Shown in pieces: positions 45,272 through 56,446 of a stretch of 64,000 nucleotides of DNA. A program made the translations under genes and the position numbers. Origin of the DNA: Haliclona indistincta. Lineage: Eukaryota > Porifera > Demospongiae > Haplosclerida > Chalinidae. The stretch spans positions 19,028,905 through 19,092,904 of the forward strand of contig OZ024784.1 of NCBI GenBank assembly GCA_964017065.1. Direction: 5' to 3'. The notes under the pieces were generated by a model that worked only from the letters and a program-made list of their open reading frames with translations, was not told the origin of the DNA and ran no database searches. The number at the start of each line of letters is the position of its first letter. The stretch's first letter is position 1.

Positions 45272-48200
45272 ATGAGCTTGCCATCTGCCTCAGGGGAGCT
45301 GTGCTTCCAGCCATCAGTATTCCTATCACCTAGCTTTAGTGTGGATCAGTTTGTGAGCGGGTGTCGGCAACATGTATCTGTCGGTCAGCTGAGAGATGAG
45401 CTGCTCTCATACTACCAGTCACTGAAGAGCGCCATGGTGGAGCTCATTAATAAGGACTATGCTGACTTTGTTGAGCTGTCTAGTAACCTGGTTAGTGCTA
45501 GCCTCTTCCTAGTACTCGTGTCACTCATTGATGCTGTAGGTTGGAATGGACAATCAGATAGCAGCATTGACCACACCCCTGACACACCTCCTCAATGAGA
45601 TCACAGTAAGCTAGTCCCAGTAGCCATGCATTAGTGTTACCACTGCTGTAGGCTACCAAACAGACAATGGATAAAGTTGTTACTGCTCTGAGGACCAACC
45701 TTACCCATAGACAAGCTCTTAGAGCACGCAAGGTTAGACCACACCCCCTCTATGGTACTGTAAAACGTAGAAAATTTCGTACATGAATTTTTTTTGCTTT
45801 TTCGTGAGTGCTCTCAATGCAGCATGTGTGTTCCCATTATTAACTTGGCAAAAATTTCTACGTTTATGGTAGTTGCTATGACGATACAGGCATCACTGAA
45901 TAAGATCACTACCATATTAGGATCAGTGGAGCGGCTACACAATATGATGGACACCACTAGGTTAGTCACATGATCATGATGTAATGGTCACATGATCTCT
46001 CCTAGTGGTGAAATGGACAGGATTGCGATGGAGTTTAACAAGCTCCAGTACTCAGCATCGTCACTGCATCATATTCCACTACTACAGCAGTTGCAGCCGG
46101 TCAGTAGCTAACAGCTATTATAGTGACTAATTGCTCCCTATTATAGCAACTAGTGTCCATTACAGAGAGGTTTCAGCACCTATTGGAGGCGTGGTTTGTG
46201 TCATCACTAGAGACAAGGAATCGTGTAGAGTTGCAGCATTGTCTTGAGACCTACTCACTGGTGTCTAGACAGCAGGCAGCAGAACAACTGTTCCTCAATA
46301 CTATAATAGCACCTTATATGACCCAGGTCTGTCTGTCTGTCTGTCTGTCTGTCAGTGTGTCTGTATATAATCCAGGTGGTATCAACCAGGTCATTGATCT
46401 CTCATTCTGATGGATTGTCCGGTGTATATCGTGAGGTATTGAAGGTGATTCCTCTACATTGTGCCTTCGTGCTGGATGTGTGCTCTTTGTCAAGTGCCAG
46501 CGGTTTTGATTTTCTTGTTAATTCTGTATGGCCGGCTATTGTCACTGCCTTAGAGAGAAACATTCCTCAAATATTTGCCCCTGGCAATCCTGACAAGTTT
46601 TATCGAGTCAGTTCAGTTTTCTTACCATTGTTGCATGTGTGCCTGGTCTCTGTAGAACTACTCTTCCTCAATGGAGTTCATAGCTGAGTTTGAGCAATGT
46701 TGCTCATCCGTACAACAGCTGAGAGCTCATCACACTTACTCTGCTTTCATCAGTAGGTGGGGCTTACCAGTATACTTCCAAATAAGGTAAACACAATGTG
46801 TGTCTTTGTGTGAAACTTTCTGTTTTAGATATCAGGAGATAGCTGGTAAGATAGAGGCAATGCTGTCATCATCAGGCTCACTGGGTAAGTATCTTGCTGA
46901 CTATCCACAGCTGCTATCTATAATATTAGGAGCGGCTAGTGATGGCTACTGCTTGATCCTGTTTAATGAGCTCAGTAGCTGTCTGAAGCAATGCTGGAGT
47001 GAGGGTGTGTTCCTACGCCAGCTAGCACATCGCTTCTGGAAACTAACATTGCAGGTAAGTGTGTTAGTATATGTATATATCAGTGATCCCATTGGTTCTA
47101 AAGCTGTTACTAAGGGTCAGTGTTTGGTTGAGAGATGCATTGGATTCTAAGGTAAGAGAACTTCATTGTGTCCGATATCACTATAATGTTTGACGACATC
47201 ACTAAACATGTGGTGAACACTGTTGGCGCTTAGCGTATTCTATGTTGATGTCCGACATTGCTAACAATGTTAGTTGCCGTCAGAGGCGGCGACATCGCTA
47301 GCAATGTTAGTTGCCGTCTGAGGCGGCGACATCGCTAGCAATGTTAGTTGCCGTCTGAGGCGGCGACATCGCTAGCAATGTTAGTTGCCGTCTGAGGCGG
47401 CGACATTGCTAGCAATGTTGGTTGCCGTCTGAGGCGGCGACATTGCTAGCAATGTTGGTTGCCGTCTGAGGCGGCGACATTGCTAGCAATGTTAGTTGCC
47501 GTCTGAGGCGGCGACATCGCTAGCAATGTTGGTTGCCGTCTGAGGCGGCGACATTGCTAGCAATGTTGACACTATTCTATATTGTAGTAGTTACTCTCAT
47601 CTTTGCTATTACTGTCCAATAGTGTGTTTATTATAGCTATACTATATTTGCTATTACTGTCCAATAGTGTGTTTATTATAGCTATACTATCTTTGCTAAT
47701 ACTGAACAATAGTATGTTATTGTAACTATATTGTACATACATTGTTGTTGAACAGCTCATGGTTTAGTTATTGTCCCATGATGTAATGCACAGGACCAGA
47801 AACTTGATGTAGTGGAGTGTGTCGCTATCGTACATGACGTGGAGCATTTCACTCGCAAGGTGAGCTTTGACAATAAATAATTTATAATTTGAATAATTAT
47901 AATATAATCTGTCAGAATGATAAATAATTTGAATAAATCATATAATACAGAATTTGTTTATTAAGTAAGATTGGTTGTTCTATAATTAAGAGTAATCAAA
48001 GATTGATTGATTGAGGCTAGTTACAACTGCAAGCTACAGACACCATCTCTTGGCGCCATGTCCAATCCCTTCTGCTGGTCAGTGGGTTACAGCCAGTTGT
48101 CACTAGTACTGGGATTGGGTGAAACACTTCTCGGCATCTTGCTGATCCACTGGCTCCTACCCAGTTAGACTGAACACACCGAGCATGGAACAGGTATGCT

Positions 48201-51200
48201 GGGAACCTGCGTGGATTGTAGTCACATGAATACTTCCATGGACAGCAGAATCTACGGGGCAGATCTTTCTGTTCAAGACCACGGCACACTTGATCCTGTG
48301 GTATCTGAGGTAGGTCAAGTAGTTGCTGGTGATTTCTTCTTGCTGAGGTCAGCAATCGCTTGAACTTTGACCGATCAGTTTGTGCTGCCTCAATAGTCGA
48401 TAGATTCACTCCGATGTGGATGTACGGTGAGCTTAGTCTTTGTTCAGTGTATAAGTGCATTAGTTGTGCAATAGTGAAATCCTGGCAATCTTGTACTGCT
48501 GAACCAGGTGTCCTCTCTCCACTGCTTTGTTCCTCTTCACTAGTTGCTGCTGCCAGTGACCATTGCAGCAATATTATACCAACTAGTACTAATAGATACT
48601 TCATCTTGTAGGGTAGCTAATGCTTGTTGCTGAGACTGAATAATGCTCACTGAACCAGCATTTTCACTTTTATACTGTCAGTTTGTGTTTAGTTTTCTCC
48701 GATTGTTTACACAATATGTGGACTGTTTGCTATTGTTCATTGCCACTAGTTGGGGGACTGGTGTCGTGATGTCATCTAATTTCAGTTCATGAACAGTGTG
48801 GAAAGGGTGGATAGAGGGAACACTCAGCTGCAATATTGAAAGATCAACATTACCAGGATACTAGTATAATGTGTTGGGAGATTGGTTATGGTGAATCTAT
48901 CACCTCTTATCACCATCTTTATCAGGACATTGGTCTCCTGTGTGAAACAGGATAGTTAACCCACTCAATATGTCATGAGGGGCTCTACATGATGTGTGCT
49001 TGATAGTGGTGCTTTATGTGATCTTGTGATAGTGGTGCTTTATGTGATCTTGTGATAGTGGTGCTTTATGTGATCTTGTGATAGTGGTGCTTTATGTGAT
49101 CTTGTGCTAGTGGTGCTCTGTGTGATGGTGTGCTAGTGGTGCTCTGTGTGATGGTGTGCTAGTGGTGCTCTGTGTGATGGTGTGATAGTGGTGCTTTATG
49201 TGATCTTGTGATAGTGGTGCTCTGTGTGATGGTGTGATAGTGGTGCTTTATGTGATGGTGTGCTAGTGGTGCTCTGTGTGATAATGTGCTAGTGGTGCTC
49301 TGTGTGATGGTGCTGTGGTATTTCCAAGAGATTGCTAGTGGTGTTGGTTGCATCATGGTTGTGTAGCCTCTATCACTAGATATTGTTATTATGAGTCACT
49401 GCATTCCAGTAAACTGACTCATTGCCTATTGACAAACTCTGCTCTGTTATTACTGGTTGGCCCCTCCTTTTGTCTCTTTGCTGGCTCCTCCTCTTTCATA
49501 TTACAGGTTGGCTCCTCCTTTTGTCTCTTTGCTGCCCCCTCCTCTTCATATTACAGGTTGGCCCCTCCCTTTGTCTCTTTGCTGAGTCTGCTGACCCCTT
49601 CTCGTTCGTATTTACTAGTTAGCCCCTTCGTTTGTCTCTCTGCTGGCCCATCCTCCCTTGGTATCTCTGTTTATCTTGAGATAGCCAGCCAGTTACACTA
49701 GCGTGCAGTGTGAAAACTGGATGGTGGTTCTTGTAAAAAATGATAATCTGTGTGAACTATGTTGAGAGTGCTGCAAGGCGTGGCACTCAGTGCTATGTTG
49801 AGAGTGCTACAAGGCGTGGCACTCAGTGCTATGTTGAGAGTGCTGCAAGGCGTGGCACTCAGTGCTATGTTGAGAGTGCTACAAGGCGTGGCACTCAGTG
49901 CTATGTTGAGAGTGCTGCAAGGCGTGGCACTCAGTGCTATGTTGAGAGTGCTGCAAGGCGTGGCACTCAGTGCTATGTTGAGAGTGCTGCAAGGCGTGGC
50001 ACTCAGTGCTATGTTGAGAGTGCTGCAAGGCGTGGCACTCAGTGCTATGTTGAGAGTGCTGCAACGTGCACCAGCACTGAGTGCCACGCCTTGCAGCACT
50101 CTCAACATAGCACTGAGTGCCACGCCTTGCAGCACTCTCAACATAGCACTAAGTGCCACGCCTTGCAGCACTCTCAACATAGCACTGAGTGCCACGCCTT
50201 GCAGCACTCTCAACATAGCACTGAGTGCCACGCCTTGATCACTAACGTTTTTTGTGCACTATCTTTTAATAATAAAATAAATTATTATAATAATATGTAA
50301 CACTAAGAATAGTCTCTGAAGCTGGCAACTGCACACTGATAAGTGATATCTGAAACACTGTCACTAATAATGATATATAATATATAATCTCTCAGGTAGC
50401 TGCTGGTCAGGGGTATCTTGGCACAGCACAGTAGCAATCTGTGACTACTCTTTCTCTGCGCAACCTCCAATGACCTGTTCGTGGTTCAGTAAAGGACGGT
50501 ATGCTTGCTGCGTTGCTGTCTTCTCCAAAGTATCTTAGCACCAGCACTCGTTTGCGTTGTGGTCGGCATGGATAGTGCCGACCCTGCCCAGCCGAGCAGT
50601 AGTTGTTGAGACAGCGTCCAGATGTAATGACTGGCGGGAACCTGTTGCTGTCCATACTGCACTCCAGCTGCATCCTGCATGTGTCGGTCTCTGCAGCGCT
50701 GCTCGTCCGGTTCAGTAGTTCCGTGCAAGAGTTTGCTGTTGACTCGAGCGAGTACAATGCGCGCGTGTGCTCGTTATTGAAGCTTTCAAGCACTCGACAC
50801 AGTTCGCTACTGTATTCGGCACGGAGCAGGTCAATGCTGAGCGACTCGCCTGAACCTTCCTGCGGCAGCTGACAGCCGAGCTGCAAGCATTGGCTACAGG
50901 TCGCGGCCATTAATAAGGCGAGGGGTAGCAGTATATTGCTAGCAGCAGGCATTATCATCATCTTGAGGATAGCTGGCAGCTGGCTGGTGGGTGGGTTGTG
51001 AAGGTTACTTCCTAGGAAAGTCACTGTTATAGGGCTACTTGTTGAAACCGAAAATACACTGAAATGATTATTCTTTTCTGATTTTAGGAAGTACAGTCTC
51101 TCTTTACAGAAATGATCATTGATCTATTGCCATCAACAGTAAACAGCATCTCACTCAAAGGTGTGTAGTAAACTAGTGTATGGAGTGGGGTATTGCTGCC

Positions 51201-51946
51201 CCCTCAGAGGGTCTGGACGAAGCGTGCGACTCATTGATCAGTCTAGTGTCAGTGTGTGGGGATCGCATCGTTGACCAGGTGTCTACTCAGTGTTGTCAAG
51301 CACTAGAATCAGCACACACTATCCCACGTCTTTACCGCCGGACTAATAGAGAGGTAGGTATTGTAAACTGTTATGTTAACCACTTTCTGTTGTCCAACAC
51401 ATTGTGTTCCTGGAAATGGTGTGTTATCATCATACAGGTACCGACTAAACCATCACGATATGTATCGGCTATCTTGAGTCCATTACCATTGCTAGAGTGT
51501 CGAGATATAGACACATTGCACTGGAAACAACTTATTATAACACATGTTACTAATAGGTAGCTACCGTTGCTATGGTGATACTATAATTAGTGTGTCGCTA
51601 TAGGTACTATGATATCACTACTGAGGTACTAACATCTGTAAAGAGAACTGAAGACAGCTTACAGAAATTCAAGAGAAGTCGCCGTTCACTACCAGTTGAG
51701 AGTCAGTCATCAAGTGGGTTGATGAGTGATGACAATAAGATAAGACTACAGCTAGCATGCGATATTGAGCAATACCTTGACCTGCAGGTTAGTACAGTAG
51801 CTATCCAGCTAGCTAGCTAGCTATGTCACTTGCAGGTCAATCATCATCTAGCTGCTGGTAATGAAGGAGATGCACTCACTAGCCTTCATAAGCTGAGGGA
51901 GGTTGGTAACACAGCACGAGCCACTGCTGTTACCACTGTTACATAA
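45272..51946 (+). CDS. COG2: COG2, conserved oligomeric Golgi complex subunit 2
   Basis: COG2 is a lobe A subunit of the COG tether for retrograde intra-Golgi vesicles. About 15 exons follow the ATG at 45272: SASGELCF, VDQFVSGCRQHV, SAMVELINKDYADFVELS, then VGMDNQIAALTTPL, RTNLTHRQALRARK, MEFNKLQYSAS, YREVLKVIPLHC, FDFLVNSVWPAIV, NPDKFYR, WGLPVYFQIR, CLKQCWSEGVFLRQLAHRFW, IPRLYRRTNRE, SDDNKIRLQLACDIEQYLD. The stop is at 51944-51946. These segments match vertebrate COG2 along its whole length. Introns hold a MITE (45756-45875), a palindromic minisatellite (47215-47570) and a 3.2 kb intron (about 47860-51088) that hosts two antisense IL-17-like genes. It originally shared a promoter with FRMD8. 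Confidence 0.93.
45756..45875. mobile_element. Small fold-back MITE in COG2 intron
   Basis: AAACGTAGAAAATTTCG at the left pairs with CAAAAATTTCTACGTTTA at the right; about 115 bp, AT-rich, non-coding. Target duplication not resolved. Confidence 0.6.
47215..47572. repeat. 37-bp minisatellite made of two palindromes, COG2 intron
   Basis: About nine units of GTTGCCGTCTGAGGCGGCGA + CATTGCTAGCAATGTTA. Each unit holds a GCCG...CGGC stem and, in several copies, the 18-bp perfect palindrome AACATTGCTAGCAATGTT. Confidence 0.9.
48017..48604 (-). CDS. IL-17-like secreted cystine-knot protein (copy 1)
   Basis: Single-exon 195-residue protein, antisense in a COG2 intron. A signal peptide is clear (MKYLLVLVGIILLQWSLAA). 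The C-terminal half carries the IL-17 signature. CCPWKYSCDYNPRRFPAYLF parallels the family's SPW....DP.RYP.. pattern and is followed by HARC, a spaced Cys and the terminal VSVACSCN, which parallels V.VGCTC. An N-glycosylation sequon (NLS) lies in the middle region. IL-17 family members are secreted dimeric cytokines acting through IL17R/SEFIR signalling. A TATA box (48667-48674, minus) lies 63-70 bp upstream of the ATG. Assignment is by motif; another cystine-knot family with convergent spacing is possible but less likely. Confidence 0.82.
   Translation of the reverse strand: MKYLLVLVGIILLQWSLAAATSEEEQSSGERTPGSAVQDCQDFTIAQLMHLYTEQRLSSPYIHIGVNLSTIEAAQTDRSKFKRLLTSARRNHQQLLDLPQIPQDQVCRGLEQKDLPRRFCCPWKYSCDYNPRRFPAYLFHARCVQSNWVGASGSARCREVFHPIPVLVTTGCNPLTSRRDWTWRQEMVSVACSCN
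48667..48674 (-). promoter_or_regulatory. TATA box of IL-17-like copy 1
   Basis: Minus-strand TATAAAAG, 63-70 bp before the ATG at 48604, at a spacing that gives a 5' UTR of about 35 bp. It is one of the few canonical TATA boxes seen in this window. Confidence 0.6.
48985..49318. repeat. 22-25-bp minisatellite between the IL-17-like genes
   Basis: About 13 copies of GTGATAGTGGTGCTTTATGT(GATCTT) and the variant GTGCTAGTGGTGCTCTGTGT(GATG). Confidence 0.88.
49440..49660. repeat. Degenerate 60-bp tandem repeat (GGCTCCTCCTTTTGTCTCTT)
   Basis: Four to five copies of a unit containing TTGGCCCCTCCTTTTGTCTC and TTTGCTG. Non-coding by context (COG2 intron). Confidence 0.75.
49756..50240. repeat. 480-bp minisatellite inverted on itself (long hairpin)
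   Basis: Nine tandem 36-bp units (GCTATGTTGAGAGTGCTGCA, AGGCGTGGCACTCAGT) to about 50063. A short centre, CGTGCACCAG, is followed by four to five units of the exact reverse complement to 50240. The transcript could fold into a near-perfect hairpin of about 160 bp. Both strands have long artefactual open frames. Confidence 0.93.
50407..50961 (-). CDS. IL-17-like secreted cystine-knot protein (copy 2)
   Basis: Single exon on minus, in the same COG2 intron and orientation as copy 1. I choose the ATG at 50961 (MMIMPAASNILLPLALLMAA) because it gives a proper signal peptide; the frame stays open to an ATG at 51024. About 184 residues. The C-terminal half shows the pattern CRMQLECSMDSNRFPPVI, then GRC, YPCRPQRKRVLVLRYF and the terminal VVTDCYCAVP, matching the NRFP and CxC landmarks of copy 1 and of IL-17. 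It has an NRT sequon near the middle. The pair look like diverged tandem duplicates. Family assignment is slightly weaker than copy 1 because the SPW-type tryptophan is missing. Confidence 0.75.
   Translation of the reverse strand: MMIMPAASNILLPLALLMAATCSQCLQLGCQLPQEGSGESLSIDLLRAEYSSELCRVLESFNNEHTRALYSLESTANSCTELLNRTSSAAETDTCRMQLECSMDSNRFPPVITSGRCLNNYCSAGQGRHYPCRPQRKRVLVLRYFGEDSNAASIPSFTEPRTGHWRLRRERVVTDCYCAVPRYP
51044..51054. promoter_or_regulatory. IRF/ISRE-like GAAACCGAAAA motif upstream of IL-17-like copy 2
   Basis: GAAACCGAAAA fits GAAANNGAAA, the IRF-binding core, about 85 bp before the ATG at 50961. It is short and could occur by chance; noted because of the cytokine-like product. Confidence 0.3.
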
Positions 51947-52132
51947 CGATAATATTTCTTATCATTTTCCCAAAAATAATTCAAGTGAAATGAAAAACAT
52001 AACTTGAGCATGATGATAGTAGTGGAATGGGGAACTGATCGGTATGTACAATGTATGCTTTATCAAGATGTGTTTAGACTTTATCTTGTTCTAAAAACAC
52101 ATCATTGTATCCAAACATTATTAAGAAGAAAT

Positions 52133-52715
52133 CTAGTTATGGATTGGTTTGTTGATAAGGTCTTCTCTGAGCTGGTGTACAGAGCGTACAGCATCACACA
52201 GTGCACACACTAGCTTACAGTACATCATGCTGGTCTCTGGTGATGTACTGGTTACCACAGCTTGGCTGGTATCCACGAGCTTACGGATCAGTGCTTGTTC
52301 AGTAGAGTACAGTAATTCATCATCACTAGTTCCTTCACTCATCACTAGTCTGCCCTCCATTACACTAGATGACACCACTGGTTCACTAGTAGCCACGCCT
52401 CTTCTAGCTGACTGCTGCCCAGCGCTTGCTGGTTCTGTAGTCAATAACACTACGCCATGATGCACGAGGTGCTCACCTTGTCGACAAGGCTCACTGCTGC
52501 ACAGCACACATACCTCTACTCCATCTCTGCTCTTCATCAGCACTGTCTACACGTGGTCAAGTACAGTGAGCTCTGTACTACCTACTACTACTCACCATGC
52601 ATTCGGGGCAATGAGAGGCGAGCATACGGTACCCCTGCAGTAAGTATTGACCTATAGATTCTGCTGCCTTATCTCTACGCCTTTTGCTTTCCAAGTCGTC
52701 TTCGTCAGTCGCCAT
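52133..52715 (-). CDS. ZNRD2: ZNRD2 (SSSCA1/p27) zinc-ribbon protein
   Basis: Family of small zinc-ribbon proteins (Sjogren syndrome/scleroderma autoantigen 1), linked to tankyrase/telomere and mTORC1-related functions in mammals. Exon 1 (52715 to about 52597) gives MATDEDDLESKRRR and QYLLQGYRMLASHCPECM. A short intron follows, then TVLMKSRDGVEVCVLCSS completes the zinc ribbon (CPEC...CVLC). The C-terminal conserved helix is LIRKLVDTSQAVV...YCKLVCALCDAVRSVHQL. The stop is at 52133. Total about 175 residues (human 199). It is convergent with COG2 (187 bp apart). The start lies in AAAGATGGCGAC, a TISU-like context. Confidence 0.9.
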
Positions 52716-52846
52716 CTTTATCTAAAGCTCCGCCCACGTACCGTTTATTATTATTGATTCTACAAACTGGACATTGCAGTAGTTTAGTGAGTCTAACAAT
52801 GAAGAAGATACAGTAATAAAATACAAATAACTCCAGCAGCTACTGA

Positions 52847-55416
52847 TTATTGAGGAGGAGGAGAGATATTAGTGCGTCTACCAACACGTGAGCTTGTTAC
52901 ACGAGCTTGCCTAGTCTGTATAATTATGTGTTAGACATGTGAACGATACACCAGCTAGCTATGTACCTTAGTAATGGGTGGGAGGGGTCTAGGAGGGGCT
53001 CTACCCTTGTAGATATGACCATCTTGACCAATAATGTCCACCTCGTCAACAGTTCTTGGGTACATGTTGGGTCTAGGAGGACTAAACAGACATAAGACGC
53101 ACACACATGAAGAGGGAGAGAGAGGGGTATTCTTACGTTGGACTACTGACGGCTGATCTTGCCATTGGTTGAGTGGAGTCAGGATTGTATGGTGAGCTAG
53201 TGTTGATATTACAGTAGCTAGCTGTCACTAGTGCTCTACTAACCTGAGTGGAGTGACTCGTACTTTCTGATGAGGTCGTGTAACAGTATGTACTCCTCCC
53301 ACTGCTCTTATACTAGAGGGATATCGCTCCAGTACACCGCGTGTTACTATACCTCTACACAGAGCAGTATAGTAGTGTAATAACTAGCTAGACATACTTA
53401 CAGTCGTTGTGATCTTCTAATGAGCTCTAGCTCGTATGTAGTATATGGTCTCAATGACTTGTTGTTAGGCAGAACAGCTATCTGTGGCAGGCTTGGCACC
53501 ACACTGCAGCAATGTAGTCATCAGCAGTATACAGTGATGACATGTGTGGTGCATACTCTGAGCTCTTGAGTCCAAGAGGCTTGTCACATGATATGCAATG
53601 AAATCTCATTGGTTTCTTGAAGCCAGCAGCATCATCACCAACTGGCTCTTGAGCACACACTGGAGCTGTCTTCACACGAGCAAGACGCTTATCTGAGAGA
53701 GAGATCAGTATGCAGTGTCGCTGTGTGATTACCAAAGTATTCCTTGAGTGGCTCTAGTTCCATCCTATCCAGCTTGCCCTCAACATCTTCATTGATCTGG
53801 GACATGGCATTCTTGAATGCCTCTTCTTGTCCCATCAAGTGAGCTCGTGCCTCTCTGATCTCCTTGTCTAGTCTATCGAATGTGGAGTCCACCCATTCTC
53901 TACTGGCCTTACTCTCCAAAGCTCTCCTATCAGCTTTCTGCAAGAGATACATGATGCACTATGACACCACCATACTGACCTCCTCTACTTCCAGTGACAC
54001 TTGTTCCTTGTCAGCCTTCACTGCCTTGAGCTCATCTACTGCTGAATAGAGTGCCTATACCACCACACAATAGTACAGTGAGTGATGTCGTGATGCATCA
54101 TACCTTGATGTGCTCCTTGTCAATCTCTTGCTCGTGTGATAGGTTGGCCACAGTGCCTAAGATCCTCTCCTGGTCTTCTTGTTGGCTGGCTATAGCTTGC
54201 TGTAGTGATGCTATCGTAGCGCTATAGTCGCTGTTATCAGTAGCCTCCTCTGATGGTGGTCCTTGTTGCTGCATGATGGATACTGCACCACTGAGAGCAG
54301 CAACAGCTCTATCAATGTCCTCCAGTCTGTCTCTGAGCTGAGCTAGCTGTGCTCCCAACTCCTCTACACGATTACTATCAACACCGGCTCCCTTCATACT
54401 GGATAGCTGAAGAAAGGAAGGTAGCAGTTGGTCACATGGCTATAAGCTAACTCACTTGACTAATATCAGCTGATAACTGGTCAATAGAGGTTTGCATTGC
54501 AGCTATCTTGTCCAGCAGGTCAGCAGGTAGAGATGGCTGCTTATTAATATCAGCTGAGAAGGAGCTATGAGGCAGTTACCACAAGGTGGCAATACTAACC
54601 TTCAAGCTGGCGTATCTTACTCTGTATGTCGACTAGCATGGGCATGAGGCTAGCATCCTCACCGGTACTGGTCTGAGGCATTAGTGATGCCAGGTCGGAC
54701 ACATTGACCTTGAGTGCAAGCTCTGCCTACATCACGATAGCCACTATCAGTAGCCATTAGCTAGTAGTGTTCACTCACCTGTAGTTGGTCTGATACTTGG
54801 CTCAGATCAGTGGCTATAGCATTCACTCTTTGACTGAGCTCCTGAGTCACTTTATCAGATCCATCCATTCGTTGGTTCAGCTCACTAAGCTGTGATGTTT
54901 GTTGTGCTAGTAGATTAGCTAGCTGCTCCTTCATGCTGTCCTCCATGTCATTCACTTGAGACTAGCAAACAGGACTAATCAATACAGCAACTGTATATTG
55001 CTCACCTTCAGCTGATCGGTGAATTCTTGTAAGTTGCCAAACTTCTTGTGCAATGCTTCGACCATTGCTATACACAAGGCAACATTACCAGTGCAACTAG
55101 CATAGTACCATACCTGTAAAAGCTTCATTAGGTGAGTCAGATGAGGTAGCCATCTTCAATGCCTCTAGTTGATTCAGTCTCTCCTCAAGTGTGGCTAGGC
55201 CCTTTAGTGTCTGGTGAGTGTGTGATTACAGCAAGCTAACAGCACACTGGCATACCTCCTGTACGGATGATGATGTGTTCTTGTTGCTGTCCTCCATTGC
55301 TGTCCTCAGTGCTGCCAGTCTATCATCATAACCAGACATTGCTCTAGACAAGTTACCAACCTCTCCTAGCAACTCATCCAGGATACGAGATGTCTATAAT
55401 AATAACAATGAATCCA

Positions 55417-55458
<42 letters not shown>

Positions 55459-56446
55459 TTTCTAGACCCTCCTCAGTAGTTCCAATCTTGTTGCTGAGTA
55501 GAGTAAAGTTCCACATATCTTTGACAGGAGTGGAGTCCTTATCACTGGCACGTCGCTCTAATAGATCACCGAGACTCTCCATCGTGTTGATACGACCCTC
55601 TAGTGCTTGTAGCTTGCGTTCTAATGCACTCAGATCATGTACTGTACCAGCAATGCTTGATGGCCGGGTGTGGCTCATAGCTGATGTACCCCTTCGCTGC
55701 AAGCCATGTTCAGGAGTAGTGGAGGTAGATGCTGTAGGAGGCAGGCTGACTTCAGAGGCACCGGGCAGCTCTGGCTCTGTTTTACTGCGTGCAGGTGATG
55801 GCTGTCCAGCCTGACTTCCACGCTGGCTCCATGGCTGCTGTCCATGTGATGGCTGTTGCTGTGGACCCACAGCTGACTGCTGCTGGCCCAATGGTTGCTG
55901 GCCCACTGACTGCTGCTGGCCCAATGGTTGCTGGCCCACTGACTGCTGCTGGTCCAATGGTTGCTGACCCACTGACTGCTGCTGGCCCAATGGTTGCTGA
56001 CCCACTGACTGCTGCTGACCCAATGGTTGCTGGCCCACTGACTGCTGCTGACCCAATGACTGCTGTTGGCCCAATGGTTGTTGACCGACTGACTGTTGCT
56101 GGCCCAATGGTTGCTGCTGGTCCATCGGTTGTTGATGGTCCAGTGACTGCTGCTGGCTTGTCATTGGGTCTACAGTTTGGCTGTCAGGTTGCTGTTGAAG
56201 GGAGGATGGCTGCTGGTGGCCCTGGGCAACATGACGACTGGATGATACAGGCAGGCCAGCAGCGCTAATATCGTTTGAGGCGGGTATGAGGTGCCGTGAG
56301 CGGCTCCCGGTAGCTGGCAATGCTAGCTGCTCATTGTTGAGCCTCAGTACAATCTGCACGAGTAGCTCGTGAAGGTAGTTGAAGTTCACGATTCCAGAGT
56401 GCGCCTGGCTACCCAAGGACAGCTCCACTAAAGTAAGCAGGTCCAT
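52847..56446 (-). CDS. QRICH2: QRICH2-like (DUF4795) coiled-coil protein
   Basis: QRICH2 is a glutamine-rich protein required for sperm flagellum formation in mammals. From 56446 (MDLLTLVELSLGSQAHSG) a first exon of about 990 bp encodes a short helical domain and Gln-rich repeats (QQSVGQQPLGQ). Then come about a dozen short exons of coiled coil (for example LEERLNQLEALK, EQLANLLAQQTSQLSELNQR, LSADISQ, REARAHLMGQEEAFKNAM). The DUF4795-type C-terminus is FKKPMRFHCISCDKPLGLKS, VVPSLPQIAVLPNNK, LRPYTTYELELIRRSQR, then MYPRTVDEVDIIGQDGHIYK. The TAA is at 52847-52849. One junction needs an intron of only about 42 bp (around 53524-53565). Assignment is confident for the C-terminal domain; the repeat region is not conserved in sequence. 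Confidence 0.85.
55414..55457. repeat. (CA)n microsatellite at a QRICH2 splice donor
   Basis: About 21 CA repeats. On the gene strand the intron begins GTGTGTGTG directly after the exon end GAAAAA, so the microsatellite is itself the donor region. Confidence 0.85.
55860..56135 (-). repeat. Coding 33-bp Gln-rich repeat in QRICH2-like gene
   Basis: About eight copies of a 33-bp unit (GGCCCAATGGTTGCTGGCCC + ACTGACTGCTGCT on plus) encoding QQPLGQQQSVG on the gene strand. Confidence 0.88.

Noticed and set aside
41850..45275. 1141-codon plus ORF and overlapping 879- and 639-codon ORFs (repeats of TSTTQPVQPHNQYN type)
   Set aside because: They are stop-free readings of a 17-bp minisatellite in the right terminal repeat. 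The same pattern appears in several frames and on the opposite end, and one runs straight through the element boundary into the COG2 promoter.
49698..50300. ORFs on both strands through the inverted 36-bp repeat
   Set aside because: Repeat artefacts (ALSAMLRVLQGV, QHSQHSTECH) lying in a COG2 intron.
55789..56268. 159-codon plus ORF (AAGPMVAGPLT repeats)
   Set aside because: Antisense shadow of the Gln-rich repeat in the QRICH2-like gene.
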